From NCBI GenBank assembly GCA_963715675.1, contig OY970265.1, positions 3,782,001 through 3,846,000 of the forward strand: 64,000 bases of DNA. The letters run 5' to 3'. Position numbers and translations under genes: made by a program. Position 1 is the first letter of the stretch; each line of letters begins with the position of its first letter. This document shows positions 29,980 through 40,400 of this stretch, one piece after another. Origin of the DNA: DASVWZ01 sp963715675. GTDB lineage: Bacteria; Acidobacteriota; Terriglobia; Terriglobales; Acidobacteriaceae. The notes beneath the pieces are model-generated. The model saw only the letters and a list, made by a program, of their open reading frames with translations, was not told the DNA's origin and made no database searches.

Positions 29980-31281
29980 ATGCGATCAAGAAAACTCTGC
30001 TCTGCAACAAAGGCGATCTGCGCCACCTTCCTAACTTTCTTGCTGATGTCGGCAGTGGCTGCCCACCCCGCGGAGGCGCAGAGCTACAAGCTTAAGGTGC
30101 TGCATACGTTCCATGGGAAGGACGGCGTGTTTCCCGTCGGCCAATTAACAAGGGACGCGGAGGGGAACTTCTACAGCACGACTGCGCAGGGCGGCACTGG
30201 CGTATGTATTAGCGTCGGCTGCGGGACGGTCTTCAAGATGGACAAGACCGGCAAGCTGATCTGGTCATACAGTTTCCATGGCAAGGACGGCTTCGAGCCG
30301 GTCGCGGGCGTGCTCCGCGACGCGGGAGGAAACCTTTATGGAACAACGCTCTATGGCGGCACCGTCCCGGTGAACAACAGTCCCGGCGACGGGACAGTGT
30401 TCAAATTGGACACGGCCCTGCAAGAGACCGTGCTTCACCGGTTTAAGGGCTGCAATGTCAACGGACCGCATGATGGGTATTGGCCGGAATCTCTTCTGGT
30501 CATGGACGCATTCGCTAACTTGTATGGAACAACGGTCGGTGGCGGGGTACCGTTTCAGTGCCAGGGGACGGCGTTCGCCTTGAGCAGCGCCGGCAAGGAG
30601 ACGATGCTGCATCGGTTCAGTGGAGGAGCGGACGGAGGGAACCCCTACGCTGGGATGACCCTGAACGCCGCTGGCACGCTGTACGGGGGTGCGTCCAGCG
30701 GCGGCAATTCCGGCTTGGGTCTGGCGTTCCAGATGAGCACTAAGGGCGGCGAAACCGTGCTGTATAACTTTGGCGGCGGCTCGGACGGCGCCGGACCCGA
30801 GTCGGTTTTGGTCCCCGACAGCGCGGGAAACTTATATGGAACGACATACAGCGGCGGCAGCAACTGCGGAGTGAACGGCTGCGGCACGGTGTTCGAGCTG
30901 TCGCCGAGCGGCTCGGGCTGGACTCACAAGACCCTTTACGTTTTTTGTCAGAAATCGCAATGCGCCGATGGCTACGGGCCCGGAGGGCCGCTGGCGTTCG
31001 ACAAAGCCGGAAACATTTATGGCACCACGGACAACGGCGGCTACACGAACAGTGGCAACTGCCGCGGCGGCTGCGGCGTGGTTTTCAAACTCGATCCAAG
31101 CGGCAACGAAACCGTGCTCTACGCTTTCACCGATGGCGCCGACGGGGCCCACCCTATGGCTGGCCTGACTATGGACGAGAAGGGTAACCTGTTCGGTACC
31201 GCCGACGCCGGCGGGGATCTGAACTGCCCGGCGCCCGGCGGAAACGAGGGCTGCGGAGTAGTTTTCGAGCTTACACCATAG
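29980..31281 (+). CDS. GloVer tandem-repeat secreted protein (copy 2)
   Basis: 433 residues with a signal peptide (ICATFLTFLLMSAVAAHPAEA). Seven repeats are seen, with GNFYSTT, GNLYGTT, ANLYGTT, GTLYGGA, GNLYGTT, GNIYGTT and GNLFGTA, each followed by GTVFK-type and ETVLYxF-type strands; the last ends the protein as VVFELTP. Cysteines come in pairs in repeats 5 to 7. Same architecture as copies at 15130 and 46045. Export is inferred; no enzyme activity can be assigned. Confidence 0.85.
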   Translation: MRSRKLCSATKAICATFLTFLLMSAVAAHPAEAQSYKLKVLHTFHGKDGVFPVGQLTRDAEGNFYSTTAQGGTGVCISVGCGTVFKMDKTGKLIWSYSFHGKDGFEPVAGVLRDAGGNLYGTTLYGGTVPVNNSPGDGTVFKLDTALQETVLHRFKGCNVNGPHDGYWPESLLVMDAFANLYGTTVGGGVPFQCQGTAFALSSAGKETMLHRFSGGADGGNPYAGMTLNAAGTLYGGASSGGNSGLGLAFQMSTKGGETVLYNFGGGSDGAGPESVLVPDSAGNLYGTTYSGGSNCGVNGCGTVFELSPSGSGWTHKTLYVFCQKSQCADGYGPGGPLAFDKAGNIYGTTDNGGYTNSGNCRGGCGVVFKLDPSGNETVLYAFTDGADGAHPMAGLTMDEKGNLFGTADAGGDLNCPAPGGNEGCGVVFELTP

Positions 31282-31479
31282 CGTCCGCCGAAAACCGGCC
31301 CACGCCTGGCTGCCACCAACGCCGATTCTTCGCCCCGCAGAGCACATGCTCGTCGCTCTGCGTTTGTACGGCACCAGCCTGGCTACTTGGCAGTGTAAGG
31401 ATTCCAGCCTGATTATAGTTGGATCGGCGGATCGCACTCGACCCCGACCCTGAACCCACCTATCTTGAGGTGAGAGGCG

Positions 31480-33579
31480 ATGAAATATGGGCTCTGTGTT
31501 GTCTTCTTCCTAGTTCTGCCCGCTTCCGCGACAATCTCCTATGTGCGCTCTAGCGCGCAATGGAGCGGCGGCACCGGGAGCTGCACCGTTGGGCCCGCTC
31601 CGACCAACACGGGCGACCTGATCGTCGCCTGGGGCGAGTGGCAGACGAGCGGTCCGAACACAGTCACGGCGACAGCCGGGCAAACGCAAACGGGAAAGAC
31701 CATCCTTAGCGCCGTTGGCCCGACCGTGCAGTCGGCGTCGAACACAGCTGTCCAGATTTTCTACGTAGCAGACATCAATAATACGGGCGAAACTGTGACG
31801 CTGACGTTCGGCGGGACCGGGACCGTTACCTCTTCCGCCTGTGTGATCGTCGAGTACAGCGGCGCGGACTTGACCTATCCGCTGGACAGCGTTTCCGGTG
31901 GCTTCAGCACGAGCGGTAATCAGACCACGCTACTGGACAGCGGTACCGTAGCTCCGGCGAACGCGAACTTGCTGGTCTTCGGCGCGGGCGAGGCTGACCA
32001 AAATGTTCCCATGACACCCGGCAGCGGCTTTACCAGTCTTCAGGCATCATACGGCTCTTGGGGAACCGGTATGGTTGAGGATAATACCGCCGCAATCAGC
32101 GGCAACAATGTGCTTCAGCGGGCGACGGCCTGTCTCGGGACTTCGATATGTCCTCCCGGAAGCACCCTCGGCAACTGGGTGATGCAGATGGCGGTCTTTC
32201 GGGATGCGTCGTGGACTGTCGGCGGCGGATGGAGCCCGCCACGATTCGCGCAAATCCTCGACGCGAGCCAGTTTCCGGGGTCTGACATCGGCGCACAGAT
32301 CAATAATGCTTATGCAGCCCTGCCCGCGACCGGAGGACACATCATCATCCCGGCAAAAGCCGACGGGAGTTGCTACAACTTCAGCACGCCCATCGTCTTC
32401 GCGACCGCCGGAAAATACGTGCTCCTTGAATTTGCGGGCGCAGCCGGAACGACTTCCGCCGCAGCGCCAGTCATGCAGGGATGCCTCAACTTCATTCCTA
32501 CCACAGGAACCGCCATCACGCTGAATTACGTTGCCCCAAACCCTACTCCGACCTCTGCGCATGGACTGCGCAACATTTCCCTCGTGGATAACCAGTGCCT
32601 CTCTACGACCTGCGTAGGCGGTACTGCCTACGGAATTGATTTCGGCAACACGACATTGGGCGGCAGCGGTAACTATGGGGCACTGGGTGCCACGATGGAA
32701 AATGTTTCTATCGCCGGTTTTGAGACCGCCATCCGAAACATCAACTTCTACTCCGACCCCATTACCTGGATCAATCCGCAGATTTGGTGCAACGGCGTCG
32801 GCTTTGACGTCGGGAACGTCTCAACGGAAACTTTCTTGGGCGGGTACTTCAACTCCAATGTGGACGCGGTGCAAGCGGACAACTCCACCAGCACGTCGGA
32901 GCTGCACTTTGTAGGCACAAGCTTTGTGGCGAACCAAGTAGTGTTCAGCTACAATAACGTCACAAATTACGCGGCATATCTTTTTCTGGATCACGTCCAC
33001 CTTGAAAATGGTGAAAGCTATAGCTCTCCCACGCACTTCCTCGTGGGAAATGTGAACACATATATTTCCGGGGGTAGTGCCGAGGACGATAGCGGCACGC
33101 ACGGCGGAAACTGCAGTAACGCCGACTGGTGGTTTAATCCGAAAGGCTCCTCCTCCTCGTTTGCCTCGTCGTTCATCATCGATGGCATGACATTCAACAC
33201 CGCCGCCTGCAATCCTACTAATGGCGTCGTATATGCTACGGGCAACACACGCATCAGCGTCTCTGCATTCAACGCCTCAGGTTTTACCGGAGCCACGCCG
33301 CTCAACATCGTCGGCGGAACCAACGCTGTGAATGCAACGTTGCGGATGTACAACGGCAACATCAATAATGCGCCGTCGGTCTGGACCTACGAAAGTCCCC
33401 AACGAACCACCCCACGGCCCCTCGCTTCATGGCCATCCTGTGCTCCCGGTATCGAAGGCGCAACCGCTCCTATCACCGACTCCACGACGGCCGTTTGGGG
33501 CAGCTCTATCGGCGGCACTGGAACCAATCACGTTCTCGGGTATTGCGATGGAACTACCTGGACTGTAGCAGGCAAGTAA
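31480..33579 (+). CDS. Secreted beta-helix protein with a phage-fibre-like C-terminus
   Basis: 699 residues. A signal peptide (YGLCVVFFLVLPASA) is followed by a Gly/Thr/Ser-rich beta-sandwich region (about 20-230, GDLIVAWGEW ... VTLTFGGTGTV). From about 250 the sequence reads FAQILDASQFPGSDIGAQINNAY and GGHIIIPA, the entry motif of pectate-lyase-3-like right-handed beta-helices. The last 45 residues (CAPGIEGATAPITDSTTAVWG ... NHVLGYCDGTTWTVAGK) look like the C-terminal domain common on phage tail fibres. AGGTGAGAGG precedes the ATG. Possibly a surface adhesin or polysaccharide-binding protein. Confidence 0.75.
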   Translation: MKYGLCVVFFLVLPASATISYVRSSAQWSGGTGSCTVGPAPTNTGDLIVAWGEWQTSGPNTVTATAGQTQTGKTILSAVGPTVQSASNTAVQIFYVADINNTGETVTLTFGGTGTVTSSACVIVEYSGADLTYPLDSVSGGFSTSGNQTTLLDSGTVAPANANLLVFGAGEADQNVPMTPGSGFTSLQASYGSWGTGMVEDNTAAISGNNVLQRATACLGTSICPPGSTLGNWVMQMAVFRDASWTVGGGWSPPRFAQILDASQFPGSDIGAQINNAYAALPATGGHIIIPAKADGSCYNFSTPIVFATAGKYVLLEFAGAAGTTSAAAPVMQGCLNFIPTTGTAITLNYVAPNPTPTSAHGLRNISLVDNQCLSTTCVGGTAYGIDFGNTTLGGSGNYGALGATMENVSIAGFETAIRNINFYSDPITWINPQIWCNGVGFDVGNVSTETFLGGYFNSNVDAVQADNSTSTSELHFVGTSFVANQVVFSYNNVTNYAAYLFLDHVHLENGESYSSPTHFLVGNVNTYISGGSAEDDSGTHGGNCSNADWWFNPKGSSSSFASSFIIDGMTFNTAACNPTNGVVYATGNTRISVSAFNASGFTGATPLNIVGGTNAVNATLRMYNGNINNAPSVWTYESPQRTTPRPLASWPSCAPGIEGATAPITDSTTAVWGSSIGGTGTNHVLGYCDGTTWTVAGK

Positions 33580-33706
33580 ATGCCACAGCCCATCGATCAA
33601 CGTCGCAAAGCTAGGCACGCCCTCTTCGGCCAACTCCGGCATAGATCGGGCACCCAAAGCAACCCACCTTGCATCCTATAAATCTGTTTAAACTGTGCGG
33701 GTTAGC

Positions 33707-33735
33707 TTGTCTTCGGGTGTCCGAAGTCATACAAT
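33707..33735 (+). promoter_or_regulatory. Promoter of the GWxTD gene with an inverted repeat in its spacer
   Basis: TTGTCT (33707-33712) and TACAAT (33730-33735) are 17 bases apart. CTTCGG (33711-33716) and CCGAAG (33721-33726) form a perfect inverted repeat inside the spacer, a suitable operator position. Confidence 0.55.
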
Positions 33736-33769
33736 TAGGTACAATCGTCCGCAGGGAGTGTCCTAGGCC

Positions 33770-35500
33770 ATGTTCCAGGTAGGGTTACGTCGTTACTTAT
33801 CTCTATGGGTTCTCCTATCCCTGTGCACCCTTGGCGGGTATGCCTTCGCGCAGGCCTCCAAGCTAGCCACAGCCGACCAAGCCAACTCCGGGGCTCAAGC
33901 GCAGCCAGGGCAGGCGGATGATCCCCTCAAGCGACCGATCAGCGACAAGCAGAAGAAAGAGAATGCCAAGTCCCTGAAGGTGGAGCTCAGCAAGACCTAC
34001 AAGAAGTGGCTGGATGAAGACGTCGTCTACATCATCAGCGACGAAGAGCGTAAGGCTTTCAAGCAACTGTCGAACGACGAAGAACGAGACCAGTTCATCG
34101 AGGCTTTCTGGCAGCGGCGCGATCCCACCCCCGATACGGAAGAGAACGAATTCAAGGAAGAGCACTATCGCCGTATCGAGTACGCCAACGAACACTTTTC
34201 TGCCGGGATTCCGGGTTGGAAGAGTGACCGTGGCCGTATGTACATCATGTACGGCCCCGCGGACGAGATTGACTCTCATCCTTCCGGCGGGACTTATGAC
34301 CGTCCCATGGAAGAAGGTGGCGGCACCACCTCGACCTATCCTTTTGAAGACTGGCGCTATCGCTACATTGAGGGAGTCGGACAGGAGGTCATTATCGAAT
34401 TCGTCGATACCTGCATGTGCGGCGACTTTCATATGACCCTCGACCGCGGCGAAAAGGATGCCCTGATGCACACGCCGGGCGGCGGACAGACTCTGTATGA
34501 GGAGATGGGATTGGCAAACCGGTCGCAGCGTATGAACGGGGGGTTGGAAACTCTGGGTGGGGGTCCGGAGAGTGGCATGCAGGCGAGCAAAGAGTTCGAT
34601 CGTTTGCAGCTATATGCCAAGCTGCAAGCGCCTCCGCCAGTGAAGTTCAAAGACCTGGAAGAAGTGGTCAGCCACAAGATCAGCGTGAACCTGATGCCTT
34701 TCGATGTGCTGATCGATTTCGTAAGGATCACCGGAGATACCGTGCTGGTTCCGCTGACCATCCAGATTAAGAATCGGGACATCACCTTCGCTAACAAGGA
34801 CGGGGTGCAACGCGGCACGGTCAACATTTTCGGGCGAGTGACGACTCTGACGGGCAAGGTTGCACAAACCTTTGAAGATACCGTGCAAGCCGATATTCCG
34901 GCGGAATTGCTGGCCAAGGCTGCGGAGAATTCCCAGGTTTACTGGAAAGCGATCCCGCTGCGCCCGGGACGCTACCGTTTCGACGTTGTGATCAAGGATG
35001 TGAACGGAGATCGGGTGGGAACCTGGAGCCGGGGGATTCCGGTCCCGGAGTTCCCGGACGATCGTCTGGCGGCATCTTCCTTGATTGTGGCCGACGTGAT
35101 GGAGCCGGTGGCAGCGAAGAATGTGGGCACCGGGAGTTTTGTCATCGGCGCCACCAAGGTGCGGCCCCGTGTGCCGCCCTCCGATGGCAAGCCCGCCTCG
35201 TTCAAGCGCGACCAGAAGCTGAATTTCTGGATGCAGGTTTACAATCTTTCGGTGGATGAGAAAACTCACAAACCATCCGCCACGGTGGAGTACAATGTCG
35301 TGAATTCAACGACGAATAAGCCCGTGATTCATACGGTGGAATCCACGGACCAGATGGGCAACATCGGCGACCAAGTGACCCTGCAGAAAACGCTCTCGGC
35401 CGCCAATCTTGGTCCGGGTGTATACCGGATTGCGATCAAGGTGAATGACAACGTCTCGAAGCAAACGGTTGAGCCGACCGGCACTTTTGCAGTCGAGTAA
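33770..35500 (+). CDS. GWxTD-domain exported protein
   Basis: 576 residues with a signal peptide (YLSLWVLLSLCTLGGYAFA). The GWxTD domain (about residues 75-215) is recognised by WLDEDVVYIISDEERKAF, RDQFIEAFWQRRDPTP and the signature region GIPGWKSDRGRMYIMYGPADEIDSHP, here GWKSD rather than GWxTD. The rest is beta-rich (FDVVIKDVNGDRVGTWSR). These proteins are typical of Acidobacteria and are of unknown function. It is followed by the carboxypeptidase-regulatory protein 33 bases later and then the Oar-like receptor, suggesting a cell-surface cluster. Confidence 0.88.
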   Translation: MFQVGLRRYLSLWVLLSLCTLGGYAFAQASKLATADQANSGAQAQPGQADDPLKRPISDKQKKENAKSLKVELSKTYKKWLDEDVVYIISDEERKAFKQLSNDEERDQFIEAFWQRRDPTPDTEENEFKEEHYRRIEYANEHFSAGIPGWKSDRGRMYIMYGPADEIDSHPSGGTYDRPMEEGGGTTSTYPFEDWRYRYIEGVGQEVIIEFVDTCMCGDFHMTLDRGEKDALMHTPGGGQTLYEEMGLANRSQRMNGGLETLGGGPESGMQASKEFDRLQLYAKLQAPPPVKFKDLEEVVSHKISVNLMPFDVLIDFVRITGDTVLVPLTIQIKNRDITFANKDGVQRGTVNIFGRVTTLTGKVAQTFEDTVQADIPAELLAKAAENSQVYWKAIPLRPGRYRFDVVIKDVNGDRVGTWSRGIPVPEFPDDRLAASSLIVADVMEPVAAKNVGTGSFVIGATKVRPRVPPSDGKPASFKRDQKLNFWMQVYNLSVDEKTHKPSATVEYNVVNSTTNKPVIHTVESTDQMGNIGDQVTLQKTLSAANLGPGVYRIAIKVNDNVSKQTVEPTGTFAVE

Positions 35501-35533
35501 AGGAAACGGTTGGGGCTCCGTGAGGTGGAAGTG

Positions 35534-37213
35534 ATGCTCCGCAAGCTCGGGCTCGTGATCATCGTGCTGGGCATGGCCGTGCCCCTGTGGGCCGCCGGAA
35601 CGACCGGCGCAATCTCAGGGTGCGTACGGAACACCGCGGGCGTGCCGCAAATGGGCGCGGTCGTCGAGGTGCTGAGCACGGCAGCGCAGGAGCTCAGGGT
35701 CTTCACCGATGAGAAGGGCGTTTATTCCGTCTCCGGCCTCCTGCCAGGCACCTACAGCCTCAAAGTTTCTGCTCCCTCGTACCTGTCCCTTCTGCGCGAT
35801 GGCGTGGCCGTCAACGCCGGCACCCACATGCTGGTCAATCTGACGCTGCGCACCCTGTTCGAGGCGGTCCAATGGGCTCCCCCTCCTGGCACTGCCGAGG
35901 GCGACGACTGGAAGTGGGTACTTCGCTCGGGCGCTAACCGGCCGATTCTGCGAATGGTGGGTGACAGTTCCCCAGTCCTGACTTCGGAATCGAAGATTGA
36001 TTCCCGGTTGAAGGGGTCGCTTTCTTTTGTTGCGGGTTACGCCTCGGAGGGATTCGGCAGCGCATCTGACGTCGGTGCTGCGTTTTCTGTACAGAAATCG
36101 ATCTTTGCCTCCGACACCATCGGGTTGCGCGGAAACCTCGGCTACGGGACGGCCTCTCCGGCCAATGTCTTGACAGCGTCCTTCAGCCACCAGGAGGAAA
36201 ATGGCGCGGGGCCGGAAATTGCCTTCACCATGCGAAATCTCCCGGCGCCCGACACGGTCCCCGGCGCTGGAATGCAGGTGCTGTCTTTAGAGACGTCGGA
36301 TGGCTTGAAATTCGGCGACGTTCTGGAACTGAGGTTTGGGAGCGAACTGCAGACCATTCAATTCCTGGGCCGGGTAACCACTTTCCGTCCCTTTGGCCAG
36401 GCTGATTTTCACCTGTCGCCGAAAACGGTGGTCGAGTACCGCTATGCTACCTCCGTGCCCGCCGACTGGAGTGGTGGGGCATTTGACTACACCCCAGGCG
36501 AGGCTAACCCGTCAGGCCCACGCGTCAGCATGATCAATTACGATTCCGCGGTGGAAAGCGCACACCACCATGAGCTCTCGCTATCTCGCCAAGCCGGCAA
36601 GAACACTCTGGAAGTGGCTGCCTACTACGACCGGGTCGCCGACCCGGCCTTGACGGGCGTGGGCGAGTTTTCAGCCGATGGCGGGGACGTGTTGCCCGAT
36701 CTATACTCGGGTACGTTCACCTTCCAGGGAAACGGTTTTGCGACCGAGGGTCTGCGGCTTGTGGCGGAGCGTGAACTGATTCCAGGCTTGACGGCAACCG
36801 TCGACTACGGCTACGGCGGTGCTCTGGAACTGTCAAAGCCGGACGTGACCCTGCCGGACGCCCATGAGTGGATTCAGGCGAAGGAGCACCATGCGGTCGC
36901 TGGAAAGTTGAGCGGCGTAATCCCCAGGAGCAAGACGCATTGGACGGCATCGTACCGATGGGTGGATGGACCGGTTCTCACCCCCGTGGATATGTTCAAT
37001 GCTTCCGTGGGCCGGGCTGATCCTTACCTGAATGTGCTGGTTCGCCAGCCGATTCCATGGATGGGTTTCTTCCCCGGGCACGTGGAAATGCTGCTGGATG
37101 TCCGCAACCTGCTAGCGCAGGGTTACGTGCCGGTTCTGGGCCAGGACCACCACACCGTCTACCTCGTGCAATCGGCGAAAGCCGTCCGCGGCGGCGTTGC
37201 CTTCACTTTCTAA
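35534..37213 (+). CDS. Exported carboxypeptidase-regulatory-domain outer-membrane protein
   Basis: 559 residues from the ATG at 35534, with AGGTGG (35523-35528) upstream. A signal peptide (KLGLVIIVLGMAVPLWA) is followed by a CarboxypepD_reg domain (about 20-105: TGAISGCVRNTAGVPQMGAVVEV, GVYSVSGLLPGTYSLKVSA). The remaining 450 residues have the alternating pattern of beta-barrel strands (TASFSHQEENGAGPEIAFTM, TASYRWVDGPVLTP) and end in FTF, the outer-membrane barrel signature. There is no TonB plug, so it is a smaller relative of Oar-like receptors. Probably co-transcribed with the GWxTD gene. Confidence 0.75.
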   Translation: MLRKLGLVIIVLGMAVPLWAAGTTGAISGCVRNTAGVPQMGAVVEVLSTAAQELRVFTDEKGVYSVSGLLPGTYSLKVSAPSYLSLLRDGVAVNAGTHMLVNLTLRTLFEAVQWAPPPGTAEGDDWKWVLRSGANRPILRMVGDSSPVLTSESKIDSRLKGSLSFVAGYASEGFGSASDVGAAFSVQKSIFASDTIGLRGNLGYGTASPANVLTASFSHQEENGAGPEIAFTMRNLPAPDTVPGAGMQVLSLETSDGLKFGDVLELRFGSELQTIQFLGRVTTFRPFGQADFHLSPKTVVEYRYATSVPADWSGGAFDYTPGEANPSGPRVSMINYDSAVESAHHHELSLSRQAGKNTLEVAAYYDRVADPALTGVGEFSADGGDVLPDLYSGTFTFQGNGFATEGLRLVAERELIPGLTATVDYGYGGALELSKPDVTLPDAHEWIQAKEHHAVAGKLSGVIPRSKTHWTASYRWVDGPVLTPVDMFNASVGRADPYLNVLVRQPIPWMGFFPGHVEMLLDVRNLLAQGYVPVLGQDHHTVYLVQSAKAVRGGVAFTF

Positions 37214-37278
37214 CTCCCGCCCCGGCATGGGCCCGACTGGGGGGTGCCAAAGAACATTCCTGCCCACCTTCTTCCCCC

Positions 37279-37306
37279 TTGCTTTGTGACCAACCTGCGG
37301 TACAAT
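37279..37306 (+). promoter_or_regulatory. Possible promoter of the Oar-like receptor gene
   Basis: TTGCTT (37279-37284), 16 bases, TACAAT (37301-37306). The leader to the ATG is about 155 bases. Confidence 0.4.
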
Positions 37307-37465
37307 ATCCCAACCAAAAAAGGAAGCCACGGGCTACGTCGCTTCCCAACATGACCAGGCAGTCAGGCAATTGCTCTTTGGGTCATTGTCCAATGGCAGG
37401 AACACTGCCCGCGGGCTTGCAGGCATTTCCGCAAGAATCTTAGGCATGGAAAAGGGAGATTAACG

Positions 37466-40400
37466 ATGAAACTCACGTGGGTCGTCGCTCTTGCTTTGTT
37501 CGCGACAGCTTCGGTGTTCGCCCAGACCTTTCGCGGCACGATTCTGGGAACAGTCACCGATCAGTCCGGCGCCGTAGTCTCTGGCGCGACCGTCAAGGTA
37601 CGAAACGCCAATACCGGCCTGGAACGCACCACCCAGACCAGCGCGGACGGAAGCTACTCCGTGAGCGAGTTGCCCATCGGCAGCTACAACGTGACCATCT
37701 CCCAAGGCGGATTCCAAACCTCGGTGACCAATGGCGTAGCGGTTGACGTGGCCGGCGAGAAACGCGTCGATACCGCCCTGAAGCCGGGACAAGTGACCGA
37801 GGAGATACAGGTGTCCGGCGAAGAACTGCCCCAGGTGGAAACGACCACCAACGAGATGGGCGGAGTTCTCACCAGCGAAACGGTCGAGAACCTTCCGGTG
37901 AATGGCCGGGACTACACCAAGCTGATCTACCTGAATCCGGGTGTTTCCGGCTCGCCCGACCAGATTTCGGACTCACCCGGTTCCTACGGTGAGTTCTCGA
38001 TGAACGGCGCGCGCGGAAGGTCCAACAACTACCTGCTCGACGGAACCGATATGAACGATGGCTACCGCAACGATCCGGCGATCAACCAGGCTGGCGTGTT
38101 CGGCACCCCGTCGGCGATTTTGCCAATTGACGCGGTGGCGGAAGTGCGCGTGCTCTCGAACTTCGAACCGGAGTACGGGCGGAATGGCGGCGCCGTGGTT
38201 AACATCGTGACCAAGAGCGGCACCAACCAGTGGCACGGAACCGGGGCAGAGTATTTCCGCAATGATGCTCTCGACGCGAGGAACTTTTTCAATATTGCAA
38301 GCCAGCCAAAAGCGCTCTTCCACAATAATCAATTCGGTGCGTCTCTGGGCGGCCCAATCGTAAAGGATAGGACTTTCTTTTACGCTGACTACGAAGGGCA
38401 GCGCGAGAATGTTGGAGTGGTCACTCTGGGGTGCGTACCGGATCCCGCACAGATTGCCGCCGATGGAGGTGCGACCAATCAGGTGATCGCTAACCTCCTC
38501 GCTCGGCATCCTTGGCCATCCCCGAATATCCCGGGTACTTTTGGGACGCCATCGGCACCCGGGACCGGTGAGGACCTGGGATGCCCGAATGGACCGAACA
38601 CCTCAGTGGTTTCTCCATCATTTAACGATCTCACCAGTTTCCTTGCCAAGATCGACCACAGTTTCAATACCAACAACATTGTGACCGGCCGTTATTTCTT
38701 CGGAGACAGCGTGCAGTCGTTCCCTCTGGGTTTGGCAACCACCGGTGGCCAGCTGCCCGGGTTCAACACCGAGACTCCGACACGAGTACAACTGGTATCC
38801 CTTTCCTACGTGCACACGATCGGATCGAATAAGGTGAATGAACTGCGCTACGGGTGGAACCGGTTCGCGGAAGGATTTTTTCCGCAGGACGGGTCGTTTC
38901 AGCCCAGCTCCATTGGACTGTGCGCGGCCAGTACCACTGCCGGCTGCTCGGGCAACGGTCTGTCGAACGCGGGCCTGCCAGACATCTTTATCAACGGCTC
39001 TTCTTTCTCACAACTTGGCGCGAACTCCAGCACCCCGCGGCACCGCGTGGACAGCAACAATCAGCTGCTCGACAATTTTTCATGGAAGATCGGAAAACAC
39101 GACGTGAAGTTCGGCGGAAGTTTTTACCGCACGACCGTGTCGCAGTATTTTGGCCACTGGTTCCGCGGAAGGCTCAAGTTCAGTGACCTCTCGGATTTTC
39201 TCAGTGGCACGGTCGATAGCGGCTTGCAATATTCCGGGGACTCGACCCGGAATACGTTTGAGAACAACTTTGGCCTCTATGTTCAAGACGGCTTTCGTGT
39301 AACCCCGAGGCTGACGCTCAACTACGGACTGCGCTGGGATGACATGGGGGTAGTTGGCGAGAAGAACAATCTGTTGAGCAACATCACCAGCATGTCTCCC
39401 GCAACCGGTACTGGCACTTTCACGTTGACCCAGGTCGGGCAGTCGGGTCTAGGCAGCTTGTACAATCCCGATCGCAAGAATTTTGCCCCACGCGTGAGCG
39501 CCGCGTGGGACGTCACCGGAAAAGGGAAGACTGTAGTTCGCGCCGGGTACGGCTTGTTCTTTGACGCCTTCTCGCAAGATATGGTTTTGGGTCATTTGCC
39601 ATACCCCCCGTACTACGATCCCGGTCCAGCCTACAATCCGGTGGGACCCGCGCAGTATCAGATCATTTCGGCTTCCGCCACCGGCTCAATTGCGAAGGGT
39701 GTGCCTGTCTATGGCCCGCCTAGCTGCCTGAGCCTGGAGTGCGACGTATTTGCTTTCGACCGAAACATCAAGACCCCCTACATGGAGAACTACAACCTTA
39801 ACTTCCAGCAACAACTCTCCAGCAAAGCCGTGTTGCAGGTTGGCTATGTGGGGTCGCAGGGGCACCGGCTATGGCGGTTCTTTGATATTAACCAACCCAG
39901 CGCAGCCACCATCAATGCTTGCGACCTTGGTCAACTGCCGGCCTCCACAGGGTGCGCGGCGGGCACGATTCAAGACTTCGGCCAAGCGGCACGTCCGTTT
40001 GGAGGATATGGGGTCGGTAACCCGTATGGCGCGTACTACGTGATGTATGAAAACTCCACCGGCAAGTCGAACTACAACTCACTGCAAACCAGCTTACGAG
40101 TCAACGGATGGCATGGCGTGACCTCGATTGTGAACTACGTGTGGTCCCGTTCTATGGACAACTCGAGTGATGGCGAGGACTTTGTGCCCAATGCCGGGCA
40201 GCCACAGGACAGCACGAATCCGAGAGCCGAGTACGCGGCCTCGAACTTTGACGTTCCTCAGCGCTTTACCTGGATTTTCGGCTACGAACTGCCGAAAATG
40301 AGCGGCAGCATGCAGCGGCTGAAAAATGGCTGGGGCATCGACAGTACCGTGACCCTGCAGAGCGGACAGCCGTTCCAGTTCAACTACAACTGCGAAGATG

